Shown one piece after another: positions 1 to 6,199 of a DNA stretch of 6,676 bases. Below the pieces are notes generated by a model. It searched no databases, was not told the DNA's origin, and saw only the letters and a list, made by a program, of their open reading frames with translations. Numbering within the stretch: the first letter of the stretch is position 1; every line of letters starts with the position of its first letter. The stretch lies in the NCBI GenBank assembly GCA_020442225.1, contig JAGRKR010000163.1, forward strand, positions 544 through 7,219, in the 5' to 3' direction. The translations under genes were made by a program, and so were the position numbers. The DNA comes from Hyphomicrobiaceae bacterium (GTDB taxonomy: Bacteria; Pseudomonadota; Alphaproteobacteria; Rhizobiales; Hyphomicrobiaceae).

Positions 1-41
1 GGCGAATGCGACGGCAACAGGCAAAGCGAGGCAGGCGATGA
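1..41 (+). CDS. Possible 3' tail of an upstream gene, overlapping the creatininase start
   Basis: One frame is open from the left edge and stops at TGA 39-41, overlapping the ATG at 38-40 as ATGA. The tail would read RMRRQQAKRGRR, a basic C-terminus. Such 4-base overlaps are common between co-transcribed bacterial genes, so the creatininase may be the distal gene of an operon lying to the left. Only 12 codons are visible and the other two plus-strand frames are open here too, so this is weak evidence and no product can be named. Confidence 0.2.
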   Translation, partial: RMRRQQAKRGRR

Positions 42-793
42 CGAAAACGGTCATGTGGAAGGAAATGACGGCGGAGGAACTGGTTGCCAAGGCCAAGGCC
101 GACGCCGTCGTGATCATGCCGGTCGGCTCAATCGAGCAGCACGGCCCGCACCTGCCGGTGGGCGTCGACACCTACCTTGCCGAGGAGGTCTCGCGCCTCG
201 CGGCAGAGGCGGTGGCGGGGGAGATGCCCATCGTCGTGACGCCGACGCTCTGGTGCGGCATGGCCGAGCATCACATGGCCTTCGGCGGCACCTTCACGCT
301 GGATATCCCGACCTATCACGCGCTGCTCGGCTGCTTCATGAAAAGCCTGGCACGGCACGGCTTCAAGCGGGTGCTCATCGTCAATGGTCACGGTGGCAAC
401 ACGGCGCCGCTCGCCGCCTTCCTCTCCGATTTTGCGCGCGACACGAAGCTCAAGGTGCGCTCGACGACCTATTTCGAGCTCTCCTCGCCCGGCATGGACA
501 AGATCCTCGAGGACCAGCCCCATGTGCGCCACGCCTGCGAGGGCGAGACGTCGATGCTGATGGTGGTGGCGCCGGGGACCGTGAAGACGGACCGCCTGGC
601 CGAGGCCTACGGGCCCAAGGCCTCGACACGCATCTCGCCGTTCGTGGCGCGCGATCGCTGCTTCAAGGAGATTACACCCTCGGGCGTGGTCGGCGACGCA
701 CGCCGCGCCAATGCCGACAAGGGGCGACGCCTGCTGACGCATTGCCGCGACGCCGTGGTCGCCGTGTTGCGGGACCCCGCTCTCTGGGAGTAG
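38..793 (+). CDS. Creatininase-family metal-dependent amidohydrolase
   Basis: The 251-residue protein has the usual length and motifs of the creatininase/MftE/ArfB superfamily, cytoplasmic metallo-enzymes that cleave amide or cyclic amide bonds. Visible motifs are GSIEQHGPHLPVGVDT (residues 30-45, supplying E33, H35 and D44), NGHGGN (116-121, with H118) and ACEGETSM (166-173, with E168). These correspond to the binuclear metal ligands of Pseudomonas creatininase. That enzyme has a further ligand Glu in GHYEN; here the position is Gly120, so the substrate is probably not creatinine. No signal peptide or membrane segment is seen. The ATG at 38 is preceded by GAGG at 28-31, six bases upstream. 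The frame stays open to the left edge, but the family alignment begins near this Met. The gene ends on TAG and converges with nadQ. Substrate unknown; the family call is firm. Confidence 0.9.
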   Translation: MTKTVMWKEMTAEELVAKAKADAVVIMPVGSIEQHGPHLPVGVDTYLAEEVSRLAAEAVAGEMPIVVTPTLWCGMAEHHMAFGGTFTLDIPTYHALLGCFMKSLARHGFKRVLIVNGHGGNTAPLAAFLSDFARDTKLKVRSTTYFELSSPGMDKILEDQPHVRHACEGETSMLMVVAPGTVKTDRLAEAYGPKASTRISPFVARDRCFKEITPSGVVGDARRANADKGRRLLTHCRDAVVAVLRDPALWE

Positions 794-841
794 CGGCGAT
801 CCGTGCGATCGCGGGGGCAGCGTGCGGGTCACGCTCGCGAA

Positions 842-860
842 GGAAGCGCTGGGCGCTTCC
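842..860. other. Perfect 8-bp hairpin inside repeat copy A
   Basis: GGAAGCGC at 842-849 pairs with GCGCTTCC at 853-860 around a three-base TGG loop. Read as minus-strand RNA the stem extends to nine pairs through a G-U closing pair. It lies about 50 bases past the creatininase stop and about 120 bases past the nadQ stop, so both convergent transcripts could run into it. It lacks a following T-tract. Confidence 0.6.
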
Positions 861-914
861 CTCTCGACCGATCACACCATCTTCTGAGTGCAGGGTGCGA
901 GTCACGCTCTCGAA

Positions 915-933
915 GGAAGCGCTGGGCGCCTCC
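915..933. other. Hairpin inside repeat copy B, with an outer stem
   Basis: GGAAGCGC at 915-922 faces GCGCCTCC at 926-933 around TGG. There is one A-C mismatch on the plus strand, which becomes a G-U wobble on the minus strand. The outer arms GGTGCGA (894-900) and TCGCACC (945-951) are perfect inverted repeats, so the whole element could fold as a long nested stem. The minus-strand version pairs better, suggesting that if it acts as RNA it does so in the nadQ-sense transcript. Confidence 0.5.
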
Positions 934-981
934 TTCTCGACCGATCGCACCCTAGGGCCCCCTCGTCGGCGAGCCGGCGGG

Positions 982-2037
982 TCAGACGACGCGTCCGCCG
1001 GGCTTCACGCGCACGCCCGGGGCCGGTCGCTCGAGGATGACCTCGCGACGGAAACGGTAGAGCTTGGCCGGGCGCCCGCCGGTGCGCGTCTTCACCTGTC
1101 CCGTCGGCTCGACGAGGCCTGCGCCTTCGACCAGCCGGCGGAAATTCTGCTTGTGCAGGTGCGGCCCGAGGATCGCCTCGACCGTCTTCTGCAACTCGTA
1201 GAGCGTGAAATCCTCGGGCATCATCTCGAAGACGACGGGGCGGTACTTGATCTTGGCGCGCAGGCGGCCGATGGCCGTGGCCAGGATGCGTCGGTGATCG
1301 AACATCATGGGCATGCCGAGGCGGGGCAGGTTCTCCCACGCCAGGGCCGCATCGCGTCCGTCGCGGCGGGCCTCGTCGACCAGTCCCGCCTCGTACAACA
1401 ACTCGTAGCGATCCAGCACCTTCTCCTCGTCCCAGCTCGCGCCATCGAGACCGAAGCAGATGCGGATGCGCTCCTCGCGGCTGACCGGGCGGTCGGGCGA
1501 GCCGGCGACGACGGGGCGTTCGCTCCATTCGCGCAGACGCGGCTCGATCACCTCAGCGAGCACCTCGGGCCGGCCCTTGCGCCAGTCCTCCCAAGGGAAG
1601 AAGGCGTACCAGCTCTGCCATTCGCCGGCAGCCTCGGCCGCAGCGCCGAACGACTGGGTGAGCGCGAGGTAGCCGATGGAGACGATGTGCGGATCGGCAT
1701 CCCCCGGCCGCAGATGGCGTCCCCGGTCGCCGAACGTGTAGAGCTGCTCGCAATAGCCGAGGCTCAGGTTCGTCTGCTCGCGCACCCACGTCCGCAGACC
1801 GATCTCCAGCGTTCGGTGGTGACGTGGCGAAAATGGTCCCGACGGCAAGCGGTCCGGTCCATTACGTGCGTCGTCGTCCGAGCGGACAGTGAGGATCATA
1901 GGCTCCTCGCCTTCCACCGTGACGATGGCCGCTGCAAGGCCGATCTCGACGCCTGCGCTGTCCCTCGGCTCGAAGGTCGAGGCCGGCTTCTGCGTCGATG
2001 AGTGGCTCCTGCTGCGTAGCTTCACGTTAGGTTCCAT
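982..2037 (-). CDS. nadQ: NadQ-like NAD biosynthesis regulator (Nudix-like domain plus winged helix)
   Basis: The 351-residue protein matches the alphaproteobacterial NAD-regulator family (NadQ, related in design to NrtR). Residues about 30-175 form a Nudix-like sensor domain (EIGLAAAIVTV at 31-41, TLEIGLRTWVREQTNL at 76-91, TFGDRGR at 101-107). Where an active Nudix hydrolase has the REUXEEXGU box, this protein reads LRTWVREQTNL, so the catalytic Glu cluster is missing and it probably senses a ligand instead of hydrolysing one. Residues about 265-335 fit a winged-helix DNA-binding domain (FTLYELQKTVEAIL, then KTRTGGRPAKLYRF, a typical basic wing). Family members repress de novo NAD genes such as nadABC; none lies in this window, so it would act in trans or on itself. 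The start is fixed by GGAGG at 2044-2048, six bases from the ATG. NrtR or a plain Nudix hydrolase are less likely alternatives. Confidence 0.85.
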   Translation of the reverse strand: MEPNVKLRSRSHSSTQKPASTFEPRDSAGVEIGLAAAIVTVEGEEPMILTVRSDDDARNGPDRLPSGPFSPRHHRTLEIGLRTWVREQTNLSLGYCEQLYTFGDRGRHLRPGDADPHIVSIGYLALTQSFGAAAEAAGEWQSWYAFFPWEDWRKGRPEVLAEVIEPRLREWSERPVVAGSPDRPVSREERIRICFGLDGASWDEEKVLDRYELLYEAGLVDEARRDGRDAALAWENLPRLGMPMMFDHRRILATAIGRLRAKIKYRPVVFEMMPEDFTLYELQKTVEAILGPHLHKQNFRRLVEGAGLVEPTGQVKTRTGGRPAKLYRFRREVILERPAPGVRVKPGGRVV

Positions 2038-2043
2038 GCGTTT

Positions 2044-2048
2044 CCTCC
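2044..2048 (-). promoter_or_regulatory. Shine-Dalgarno of the NadQ-like gene
   Basis: On the minus strand GGAGG stands six bases before the ATG at 2037, near-ideal spacing, and supports that start. Two more purine-rich matches lie just upstream: GGGAGGG around 2052-2058 and AGGAGG at 2063-2068. No start codon sits at a suitable distance from either, so they may be fortuitous or form a standby site. Confidence 0.7.
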
Positions 2049-2088
2049 GCGCCCTCCCGAATCCTCCTGTAAGGCTGGAATGGGGCGG

Positions 2089-2099
2089 ATTTCGGAAAT
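2089..2099. promoter_or_regulatory. Candidate operator: ATTTC-G-GAAAT inverted repeat upstream of nadQ
   Basis: A 5-1-5 inverted repeat, ATTTC/GAAAT, is centred about 57 bases upstream of the nadQ start, at the edge of the AT-rich patch where a promoter would be expected. Autoregulation is common for such regulators, so it is a reasonable binding-site candidate. It is short enough to arise by chance and I cannot match it to a known NadQ motif. Confidence 0.25.
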
Positions 2100-2308
2100 T
2101 CTCTTTTGCTCATTTCGAGGGTCCAGTGCCCCCGAACGCCGTAAGGCCCGCGTGTGGCGCCTCCGGCCATGCCCCTACCTTGCAGGCTGCGATCCCCCGA
2201 GTTGGTCCCGAAGGGCAGCCCCGGCGAGCGCCTGACGCGCACTCTAAGCCTCTGAACAGGCACGGAAGTATTGTCCTACCCGGAATCATGACGGCTGCGC
2301 CGCTGACA

Positions 2309-2322
2309 TCGAGCACGCTCGA
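2309..2322. promoter_or_regulatory. Perfect inverted repeat TCGAGC-AC-GCTCGA
   Basis: Six-base arms flank a two-base centre. The site lies about 100 bases beyond the HD gene stop and about 270 bases upstream of the nadQ start. The form suits a dimeric DNA-binding protein. It has no T-run and the loop is too short for a good terminator. Function unknown; a chance palindrome in GC-rich DNA is possible. Confidence 0.25.
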
Positions 2323-2419
2323 GGGGCGATAAGCAACGTACAAGGCGGATTAAGGTTGCGAGGGACCGCGGGCGCGGTTGCGCACTCGCGTGGAGTCCAT
2401 CACGGACCATGTGGCGCTC

Positions 2420-3073
2420 TCAGGCCCGTTTTGCGTCACCGAGCATGCGGGAGCGGGCGAGAAAGGCCTCCTGCGCCTCGGCGGCCGAGAGCGGGGCCAG
2501 CGTCTCGAGGCGTCGCCCCAACGACACCGGCAGCGGTGGGGGCTTGCCGAAGTAGCGCGTGCCTTCGCCGGCCTCGAACCCGGCCAGCCGCGTGGCCTCG
2601 TAATAGGCCGCGATGCGGTCGGCATGCTTGATGGCGCGGGCCGCATCCTCGCCGAGGTTCGCGGGGAGCCCGAAACGAATGTGAATGGCTGCGAGCAGAC
2701 GCAGCTCGAAGGCCTTGTAGTCGAGCCCGATGGCGGTCTTGAAGGGGCTGATGAGGTCGCCGATGACGTACTCGGGCGCATCGTGGAGCAGCGCGGCCAG
2801 ACGCCAGGAGCGCCGGCAGCGCGGCGTCAGGGCCGTGACGATCTCCTCGACCAGCAGGCAATGCTGCGCCACGGAGAAGGCGTGCGCGCCGTGGGTCTGG
2901 CCGTTCCACCTGGCGACACGCGCCAGGCCGTGGGCGATGTCCTCCATCTCGATGTCGAGCGGTGAGGGGTCCAGCAGATCGAGCCGGCGTCCCGACAGCA
3001 TGCGCTGCCAGGCCCGCCGCGGCAGCTCGGGGGCGCTGCTCGCGCCTCGGCGTGACTTGCGAACCTCGCTCAT
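2420..3073 (-). CDS. HD-superfamily hydrolase, YfbR-like (predicted nucleotidase/phosphohydrolase)
   Basis: From the ATG at 3073 the protein has 217 residues. It carries an HD metal-binding core: SVAQH (H71), LLHDAPEYVIGD (H97, D98, E101, D106) and KHADRI (D152), with the upstream RVARWNGQT segment (residues 52-60) typical of the COG1896 group. E. coli YfbR of this group is a metal-dependent 5'-deoxynucleotidase; the substrate of this longer relative is not shown. It looks cytoplasmic, with no signal peptide or membrane span. An in-frame TTG at 3091 would add six residues, and neither start has a clear Shine-Dalgarno; ATG was preferred. It follows the LLM monooxygenase by about 150 bases and precedes nadQ by 382, so it may have its own promoter. 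The family call is strong, the exact reaction is not. Confidence 0.85.
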   Translation of the reverse strand: MSEVRKSRRGASSAPELPRRAWQRMLSGRRLDLLDPSPLDIEMEDIAHGLARVARWNGQTHGAHAFSVAQHCLLVEEIVTALTPRCRRSWRLAALLHDAPEYVIGDLISPFKTAIGLDYKAFELRLLAAIHIRFGLPANLGEDAARAIKHADRIAAYYEATRLAGFEAGEGTRYFGKPPPLPVSLGRRLETLAPLSAAEAQEAFLARSRMLGDAKRA

Positions 3074-3224
3074 GGGGTGGACGGCATCCAAGGCTGGTGA
3101 TGGGCCGCGTCGAGGGCGGGCGCGCGCAGATCGCGGCCGCCGCCGGCTCGCCGGACCCTAGCACATCGCGAAGGGCGTGGCTGCCCCGCGGGAGCGCCGT
3201 CGCGAGGCATCGCGCCGCGCCGTG

Positions 3225-4583
3225 TCATGCCGACTTGAGGCGGGAGCGCCAGGAGCCGACCTCGGGACGCGGCAGGCCGAGGTTCTCGCGGAGCGTGGCG
3301 CCGGTGTACTCCTTGCGGAACAGGCCGCGGCGCTGGAGCTCCGGCACGACGAACTTGACGAAGTCCTCGTAGCCGCCCGGCACGTAGGTGACGCCGATCA
3401 CGAAGGCGTCGCACACCGGCGTCGTGAACCACTCCTCGAACTTGTCGGCGACCTCCTTGGGCCCACCGACCCATGGCGCGCGCAAGCGGCCGCGCCCGGA
3501 GGCTGCCACGAACTCGCGCACGGTCGGGTTCTTCTTGCCGGCTGCAAGCAGCGTGCGGTCGCGCATGGCCTGCAGGCCGGAAATGCCCGCCAGTTCCTCG
3601 TCGGTAAAGGGCTCGTCGAGCGGCTTGGAGCCAAAATCGAAGTTCAGCGCCTCCGAGAGCAGCATCAGCGAGTCCTGCTCGATCGGCAGCTTCTCGATGA
3701 AGGCGAACTTGTCCTCGGCCTCGGACTTGGTCGCTGCGACGATCGGATGGGTGAGCGCGGCGATCTTCATATCGTCGGGATTGCGGCCGTTGGCGGCGCA
3801 GGCCTCCTTGAGCTCCTTGTAGGACGCCTTGCCGATCTCGATGTTGTTGTAGTTGGTGAAAATGAGCTCGCCCCACTTGGCGGCGAAGCGCTTGCCGCGC
3901 CCGCTCTGGCCGGCCTGGATCAGGACGGGGTGGCCTTGCGCGGAGCGGGGCACGGTGAACGGTCCGCGCGACTTGAAGAACGTGCCCTCGTGGTCGACGC
4001 GTTTGACCTTGTCGGGGTCGGCGAAGCGGCCCGTGGTCTTGTCGACGATCAGGGAATCGTCGGCCCACGTGTCCCAATGCCCGAGCACGACCTCCATGAA
4101 CTCGTCGGCGCGGTCGTAGCGCACGTCGTGATCGATCACCTGATCGCGGCCCATGTTGCGGGCCTCGGTATCGTTGAGAGAGGTGACGATGTTCCAGCCG
4201 ACGCGCCCCTTGGTCATGAGATCGAGGGTGGCGAACATGCGGGCGACATGGAACGGCTCGTAATAGGTCGTGGAGTAGGTCGCGCCGAGCCCCAGCCGTT
4301 CGGTCGCCATGGCCATGGTCATCATGGTTGCGACCGGGTCCATCTTTACGCAGCGGATGCCGTGGGCGACCGCGTCCTGGTATTTGCCGCTCTGGTACTC
4401 GGGCATGCCGAGGCGGTCGTCGAAGAAGCCGAGGTCGAACTTGCCGGCCTCCAGCACCTTGGCGATATGGCGATAGAAGTCGGGCGAAGTGAAATCGGTG
4501 CGGGACTCGGGATGCCGCCATGAGGCCGCGAAGTTCGAGCAGTTCTGTGCCTGCAGAAAGGCAACCAGCGCCATTTGCCTCAT
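3225..4583 (-). CDS. LLM-class flavin-dependent monooxygenase, NtaA/SnaA/DszA family
   Basis: The 452-residue protein is the oxygenase of a two-component flavin system: it uses FMNH2 supplied by a separate reductase, plus O2, to oxidise an organic substrate. Family members act on nitrilotriacetate, EDTA, pristinamycin IIB or dibenzothiophene sulfone. Seen motifs are the N-terminal strand MALVAFLQAQN with SWRHPES (21-27), FDLGFFDDRLGMPEYQ (49-64), the signature GRVGWNIVTS (126-135), HPVLIQAGQSGRGKRFAAKW (218-237) and the C-terminal LRENLGLPRP (431-440). Length fits the family. The ATG at 4583 was chosen because GAGGAG (4593-4598) lies nine bases upstream and the family alignment starts here; an in-frame TTG at 4688 would add 35 unsupported residues. 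No flavin reductase or transporter is in the window. It sits between two housekeeping genes and has gaps of over 100 bases on both sides, suggesting separate expression. Substrate cannot be told. Confidence 0.92.
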   Translation of the reverse strand: MRQMALVAFLQAQNCSNFAASWRHPESRTDFTSPDFYRHIAKVLEAGKFDLGFFDDRLGMPEYQSGKYQDAVAHGIRCVKMDPVATMMTMAMATERLGLGATYSTTYYEPFHVARMFATLDLMTKGRVGWNIVTSLNDTEARNMGRDQVIDHDVRYDRADEFMEVVLGHWDTWADDSLIVDKTTGRFADPDKVKRVDHEGTFFKSRGPFTVPRSAQGHPVLIQAGQSGRGKRFAAKWGELIFTNYNNIEIGKASYKELKEACAANGRNPDDMKIAALTHPIVAATKSEAEDKFAFIEKLPIEQDSLMLLSEALNFDFGSKPLDEPFTDEELAGISGLQAMRDRTLLAAGKKNPTVREFVAASGRGRLRAPWVGGPKEVADKFEEWFTTPVCDAFVIGVTYVPGGYEDFVKFVVPELQRRGLFRKEYTGATLRENLGLPRPEVGSWRSRLKSA

Positions 4584-4592
4584 CGGGTGGAT

Positions 4593-4598
4593 CTCCTC
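4593..4598 (-). promoter_or_regulatory. Shine-Dalgarno of the LLM monooxygenase
   Basis: GAGGAG on the minus strand, nine bases before the ATG at 4583. It decides that start over the in-frame TTG at 4688, which lies inside a hairpin and has no comparable site. Confidence 0.7.
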
Positions 4599-4674
4599 GT
4601 GAATTGGGCGGTCGGAGCCGGCGGGGATGCCCGCTGTGGCCCGGCCGGTTCGGGATACAAAGAAGCATGGCGGG

Positions 4675-4696
4675 CCGGCTCTCTGCAAGAGTCCGG
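4675..4696 (-). terminator. Weak hairpin just past tag
   Basis: On the minus strand CCGG-A-CTCT-TGC-AGAG-AG-CCGG can fold with eight pairs and a small internal loop, beginning about 20 bases after the tag stop. A CTTCTTTG stretch follows several bases later, not a true T-run. It could weakly end the ygfZ-tag transcript before the monooxygenase gene, but the call is tentative. Confidence 0.2.
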
Positions 4697-4715
4697 ACCA
4701 ATGCGCGCCTGCGCG

Positions 4716-5333
4716 TCACGTCGCAGGGGCGCGGAAGGCCTTCTGCAACGTCAGGCAGGGGGCGTGGCGATGGCAGTCCGCCAGGTGATCGTTGACCATG
4801 CCCGTCGACTGCATGAACGCATAGAGCGTGGTCGGGCCGACGAAGCGGAACCCTTCCTTCTTCAGGGCCTTGGAGATGCGCGTCGAAAGCTCCGTGCTGG
4901 CGGGAATTTCGGCTGGCGCCGTGCGCCGGTTGACGATCGGCCCGCCGTCGAGGAAGCCCCAGAGGAAGGCCGCCAGCGACGTACGCTCGGCCAGCCGCAG
5001 GTAGGATCTGGCGTTGGTGATCGCAGCCTCTATTTTGGCCCGGTTCCGCACGATGCCGGGATCCTGCATCAGGCGGGCGACATCCGCAGCATCGAAACGA
5101 GCCAGGCGCTCGGGATCGAAGTCGGCGAAGGCCGTGCGAAAGTGCTCCCTCTTGCGCAGGATGGTGATCCACGAGAGGCCCGACTGGAAGCCCTCGAGGA
5201 TCAGCTTCTCGAGCAGCGCCCGGTCGTCACTCATGGGCACGCCCCACTCGCTGTCGTGATAGGCGACGTAGAGCGGATCGTTGCCGGCCCATGGACAACG
5301 GACGGGGTCACTGCCGGTCATGCTGCCGGTCAT
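4716..5333 (-). CDS. tag: DNA-3-methyladenine glycosylase I
   Basis: The 205-residue enzyme removes 3-methyladenine from alkylated DNA, starting base-excision repair. It aligns well with E. coli Tag. RCPWAG begins at residue 12, and the zinc-snap residues C13, H26, H183 and C187 (NDHLADC) match E. coli C4, H17, H175 and C179. The pocket residues E47 and W55 ([12 protein letters not shown]) match E38 and W46. [11 protein letters not shown] (95-105) belongs to the helix-hairpin-helix region, and [20 protein letters not shown] (161-180) is a family hallmark. The start overlaps the ygfZ stop as ATGA, indicating translational coupling. An exact 12-bp duplication gives a second ATG four codons later (5321), so the N-terminus reads MTGSMTGS; either Met could serve. 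No distinct Shine-Dalgarno is seen for either. All key residues are present, so it should be active. Confidence 0.95.
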   Translation of the reverse strand: MTGSMTGSDPVRCPWAGNDPLYVAYHDSEWGVPMSDDRALLEKLILEGFQSGLSWITILRKREHFRTAFADFDPERLARFDAADVARLMQDPGIVRNRAKIEAAITNARSYLRLAERTSLAAFLWGFLDGGPIVNRRTAPAEIPASTELSTRISKALKKEGFRFVGPTTLYAFMQSTGMVNDHLADCHRHAPCLTLQKAFRAPAT

Positions 5334-5334
5334 G
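5311..5334. repeat. Exact tandem duplication of 12 bp across the tag start codon
   Basis: The unit CTGCCGGTCATG occurs twice back to back (5311-5322 and 5323-5334). On the minus strand it repeats the coding unit Met-Thr-Gly-Ser, so the tag gene has two ATG codons and the ygfZ stop overlaps the outer one. An in-frame slippage duplication is the simplest origin. Confidence 0.9.
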
Positions 5335-6199
5335 GCGCGGCGGCTTTGCGGGCGGCCACGTCGCGGTCGTAGCGCGCGAGGGCGTCGGCATCGATGGAGA
5401 GCGTCTGGCCGTCCGCGCTGACCGGCTCGCCCTTGGCCGCCGCCTCCACGGCCCGGTCCAGCCTAAGCAGCGCCAGTGCCTCGTGACCGGCGGTGGAGCC
5501 GATGACGCCGATCACCGCCGCACCGGCCTTGACCTCGCTGCCGCTGGCGAGGGGCGCGGCCGCCGTGACGCGAACGATGCGCTTGCGTACGATCGTCTTG
5601 TGCTGCATGCGCGACACGACCTCCTGTCCGACGAAGCAGCCCTTCCTGAAATCGACGCCGGCGAGGCGATCGAAATTGGCCTCGTGAGGAAAGGTGTCGC
5701 CGAGCGCATAGTCACGACCGGCCTCCGGTACGCCGAGCGCGATGCGGCGGGCATGGTAGGCCCCGGCGTCCGTGCCGAGGTCGGTGGCTGCCTCGGCGGG
5801 CACGACGAGGCGGTAGCCGAGCTCCGGCATGCGCGGATCGCGATAGACGACGGAGCCGGCCGGCGCCCGGGGCTCTTTCTCGCTGACCGCTACGACGAGC
5901 GAGCCGGACCGGTCCAGGATGTCGGCGCGCGCCCGCAACTTGTAGAACGTCAGGCGCTTGGCGAGATCGGCGGCCTTGTCCGCCGACGTGTCGAGCAGGA
6001 ACGCGTCGCCCCGGCGCACGACGAACAGCTCGAACAGCTGCTTGCCCTGCGGCGTCAGCAAGGCGGCGTGGCGGGCGTCTCCCTCGGCCATGTTCTCGAT
6101 GGCGTTGGTGAGGAGGCCCTGGAGCAGCTTCTCGGCATCGGGGCCGGCCACCGAGACGATGCTCCGGTCCGTGAGCCTGATGGGGCGGTCTTCGCTCAT
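5330..6199 (-). CDS. ygfZ: Folate-binding Fe-S cluster maintenance protein YgfZ
   Basis: The 289-residue protein is related to the T-protein of the glycine cleavage system (GcvT) but belongs to the YgfZ/IBA57 family, which with tetrahydrofolate supports assembly or repair of certain iron-sulfur enzymes in the cytoplasm. The diagnostic motif K-G-C-[FY]-x-G-Q-E is present as KGCFVGQE (186-193), including its essential Cys188, preceded by [14 protein letters not shown] (171-184). The N-terminal region ([20 protein letters not shown], 9-28, then [15 protein letters not shown], 47-61) fits the folate-binding fold. The ATG at 6199 begins the conserved [14 protein letters not shown]; the frame stays open for 155 more codons, but those run antisense through the dihydroorotase gene and are not part of it. 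A modest GGGAG lies about 12 bases upstream. Divergent from pyrC and overlapping tag by four bases, it is the first gene of a likely ygfZ-tag operon. Confidence 0.93.
   Translation of the reverse strand: MSEDRPIRLTDRSIVSVAGPDAEKLLQGLLTNAIENMAEGDARHAALLTPQGKQLFELFVVRRGDAFLLDTSADKAADLAKRLTFYKLRARADILDRSGSLVVAVSEKEPRAPAGSVVYRDPRMPELGYRLVVPAEAATDLGTDAGAYHARRIALGVPEAGRDYALGDTFPHEANFDRLAGVDFRKGCFVGQEVVSRMQHKTIVRKRIVRVTAAAPLASGSEVKAGAAVIGVIGSTAGHEALALLRLDRAVEAAAKGEPVSADGQTLSIDADALARYDRDVAARKAAAP

Larger units (their letters stand above)
817..951. repeat. Two direct copies of a 62-bp palindromic intergenic element
   Basis: Copy A is 817-878 and copy B is 890-951, a period of 73 bases with an 11-base spacer. 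By hand alignment they differ at six of 62 positions (about 90% identity) with no indel. Each contains an inverted repeat: GGAAGCGC-TGG-GCGCTTCC in copy A (842-860, perfect) and GGAAGCGC-TGG-GCGCCTCC in copy B (915-933, one mismatch). Copy B also has an outer inverted repeat, GGTGCGA at 894-900 and TCGCACC at 945-951. The pair fills most of the 188-base gap between two convergent genes, the usual setting of REP/BIME-like or Rhizobiales palindromic elements. No T-run follows either hairpin, so a classical intrinsic terminator is not supported, though a bidirectional transcript-end role is possible. The element family is not recognised. Confidence 0.8.
2038..2419. other. 382-base intergenic region between the HD gene and the nadQ-like gene
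   Basis: No gene is supported here on either strand. The open frames that cross it have no family motifs, poor starts and no ribosome binding site. It contains the nadQ Shine-Dalgarno, a relatively AT-rich patch at about 2089-2117, and two short inverted repeats, at 2089-2099 and 2309-2322. It should hold the nadQ promoter, but I could not pick a convincing -35/-10 pair. No tRNA-like cloverleaf or T-tailed terminator was seen. Confidence 0.5.

Noticed and set aside
817..951. Reading the repeat pair as a CRISPR array or classical terminators
   Set aside because: There are only two units with an 11-base spacer and internal divergence, no cas genes nearby, and no T-run after either hairpin.
55..2001. 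A 648-codon open frame on the plus strand
   Set aside because: It runs through the creatininase in another frame and antisense to nadQ. The translation is Arg/Ala/Gly-rich low-complexity text with no family motif, as expected of high-GC shadow frames.
2110..2343. A 77-codon minus-strand frame in the 382-base gap
   Set aside because: TTG start, no ribosome site, no recognisable motif, and it overlaps the likely nadQ promoter side of the gap.
3166..3205. TCGCGA arms near the 3' end of the monooxygenase gene as a terminator
   Set aside because: The arms are short and imperfect beyond TCGCGA, 28 bases apart, lie in very GC-rich DNA and have no T-tract.
3177..4523. A 448-codon open frame opposite the monooxygenase
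   Set aside because: It is the antisense of a well-conserved gene, with no ribosome site or recognised domain.
4584..4688. A 35-residue N-terminal extension of the LLM monooxygenase
   Set aside because: It starts on TTG without a Shine-Dalgarno, does not resemble the family, and contains the good GAGGAG site that serves the ATG at 4583.
3070..5172. A 700-codon open frame on the minus strand
   Set aside because: It is a frame-shifted shadow of tag and the LLM monooxygenase, both of which have clear full-length motifs in their own frames.
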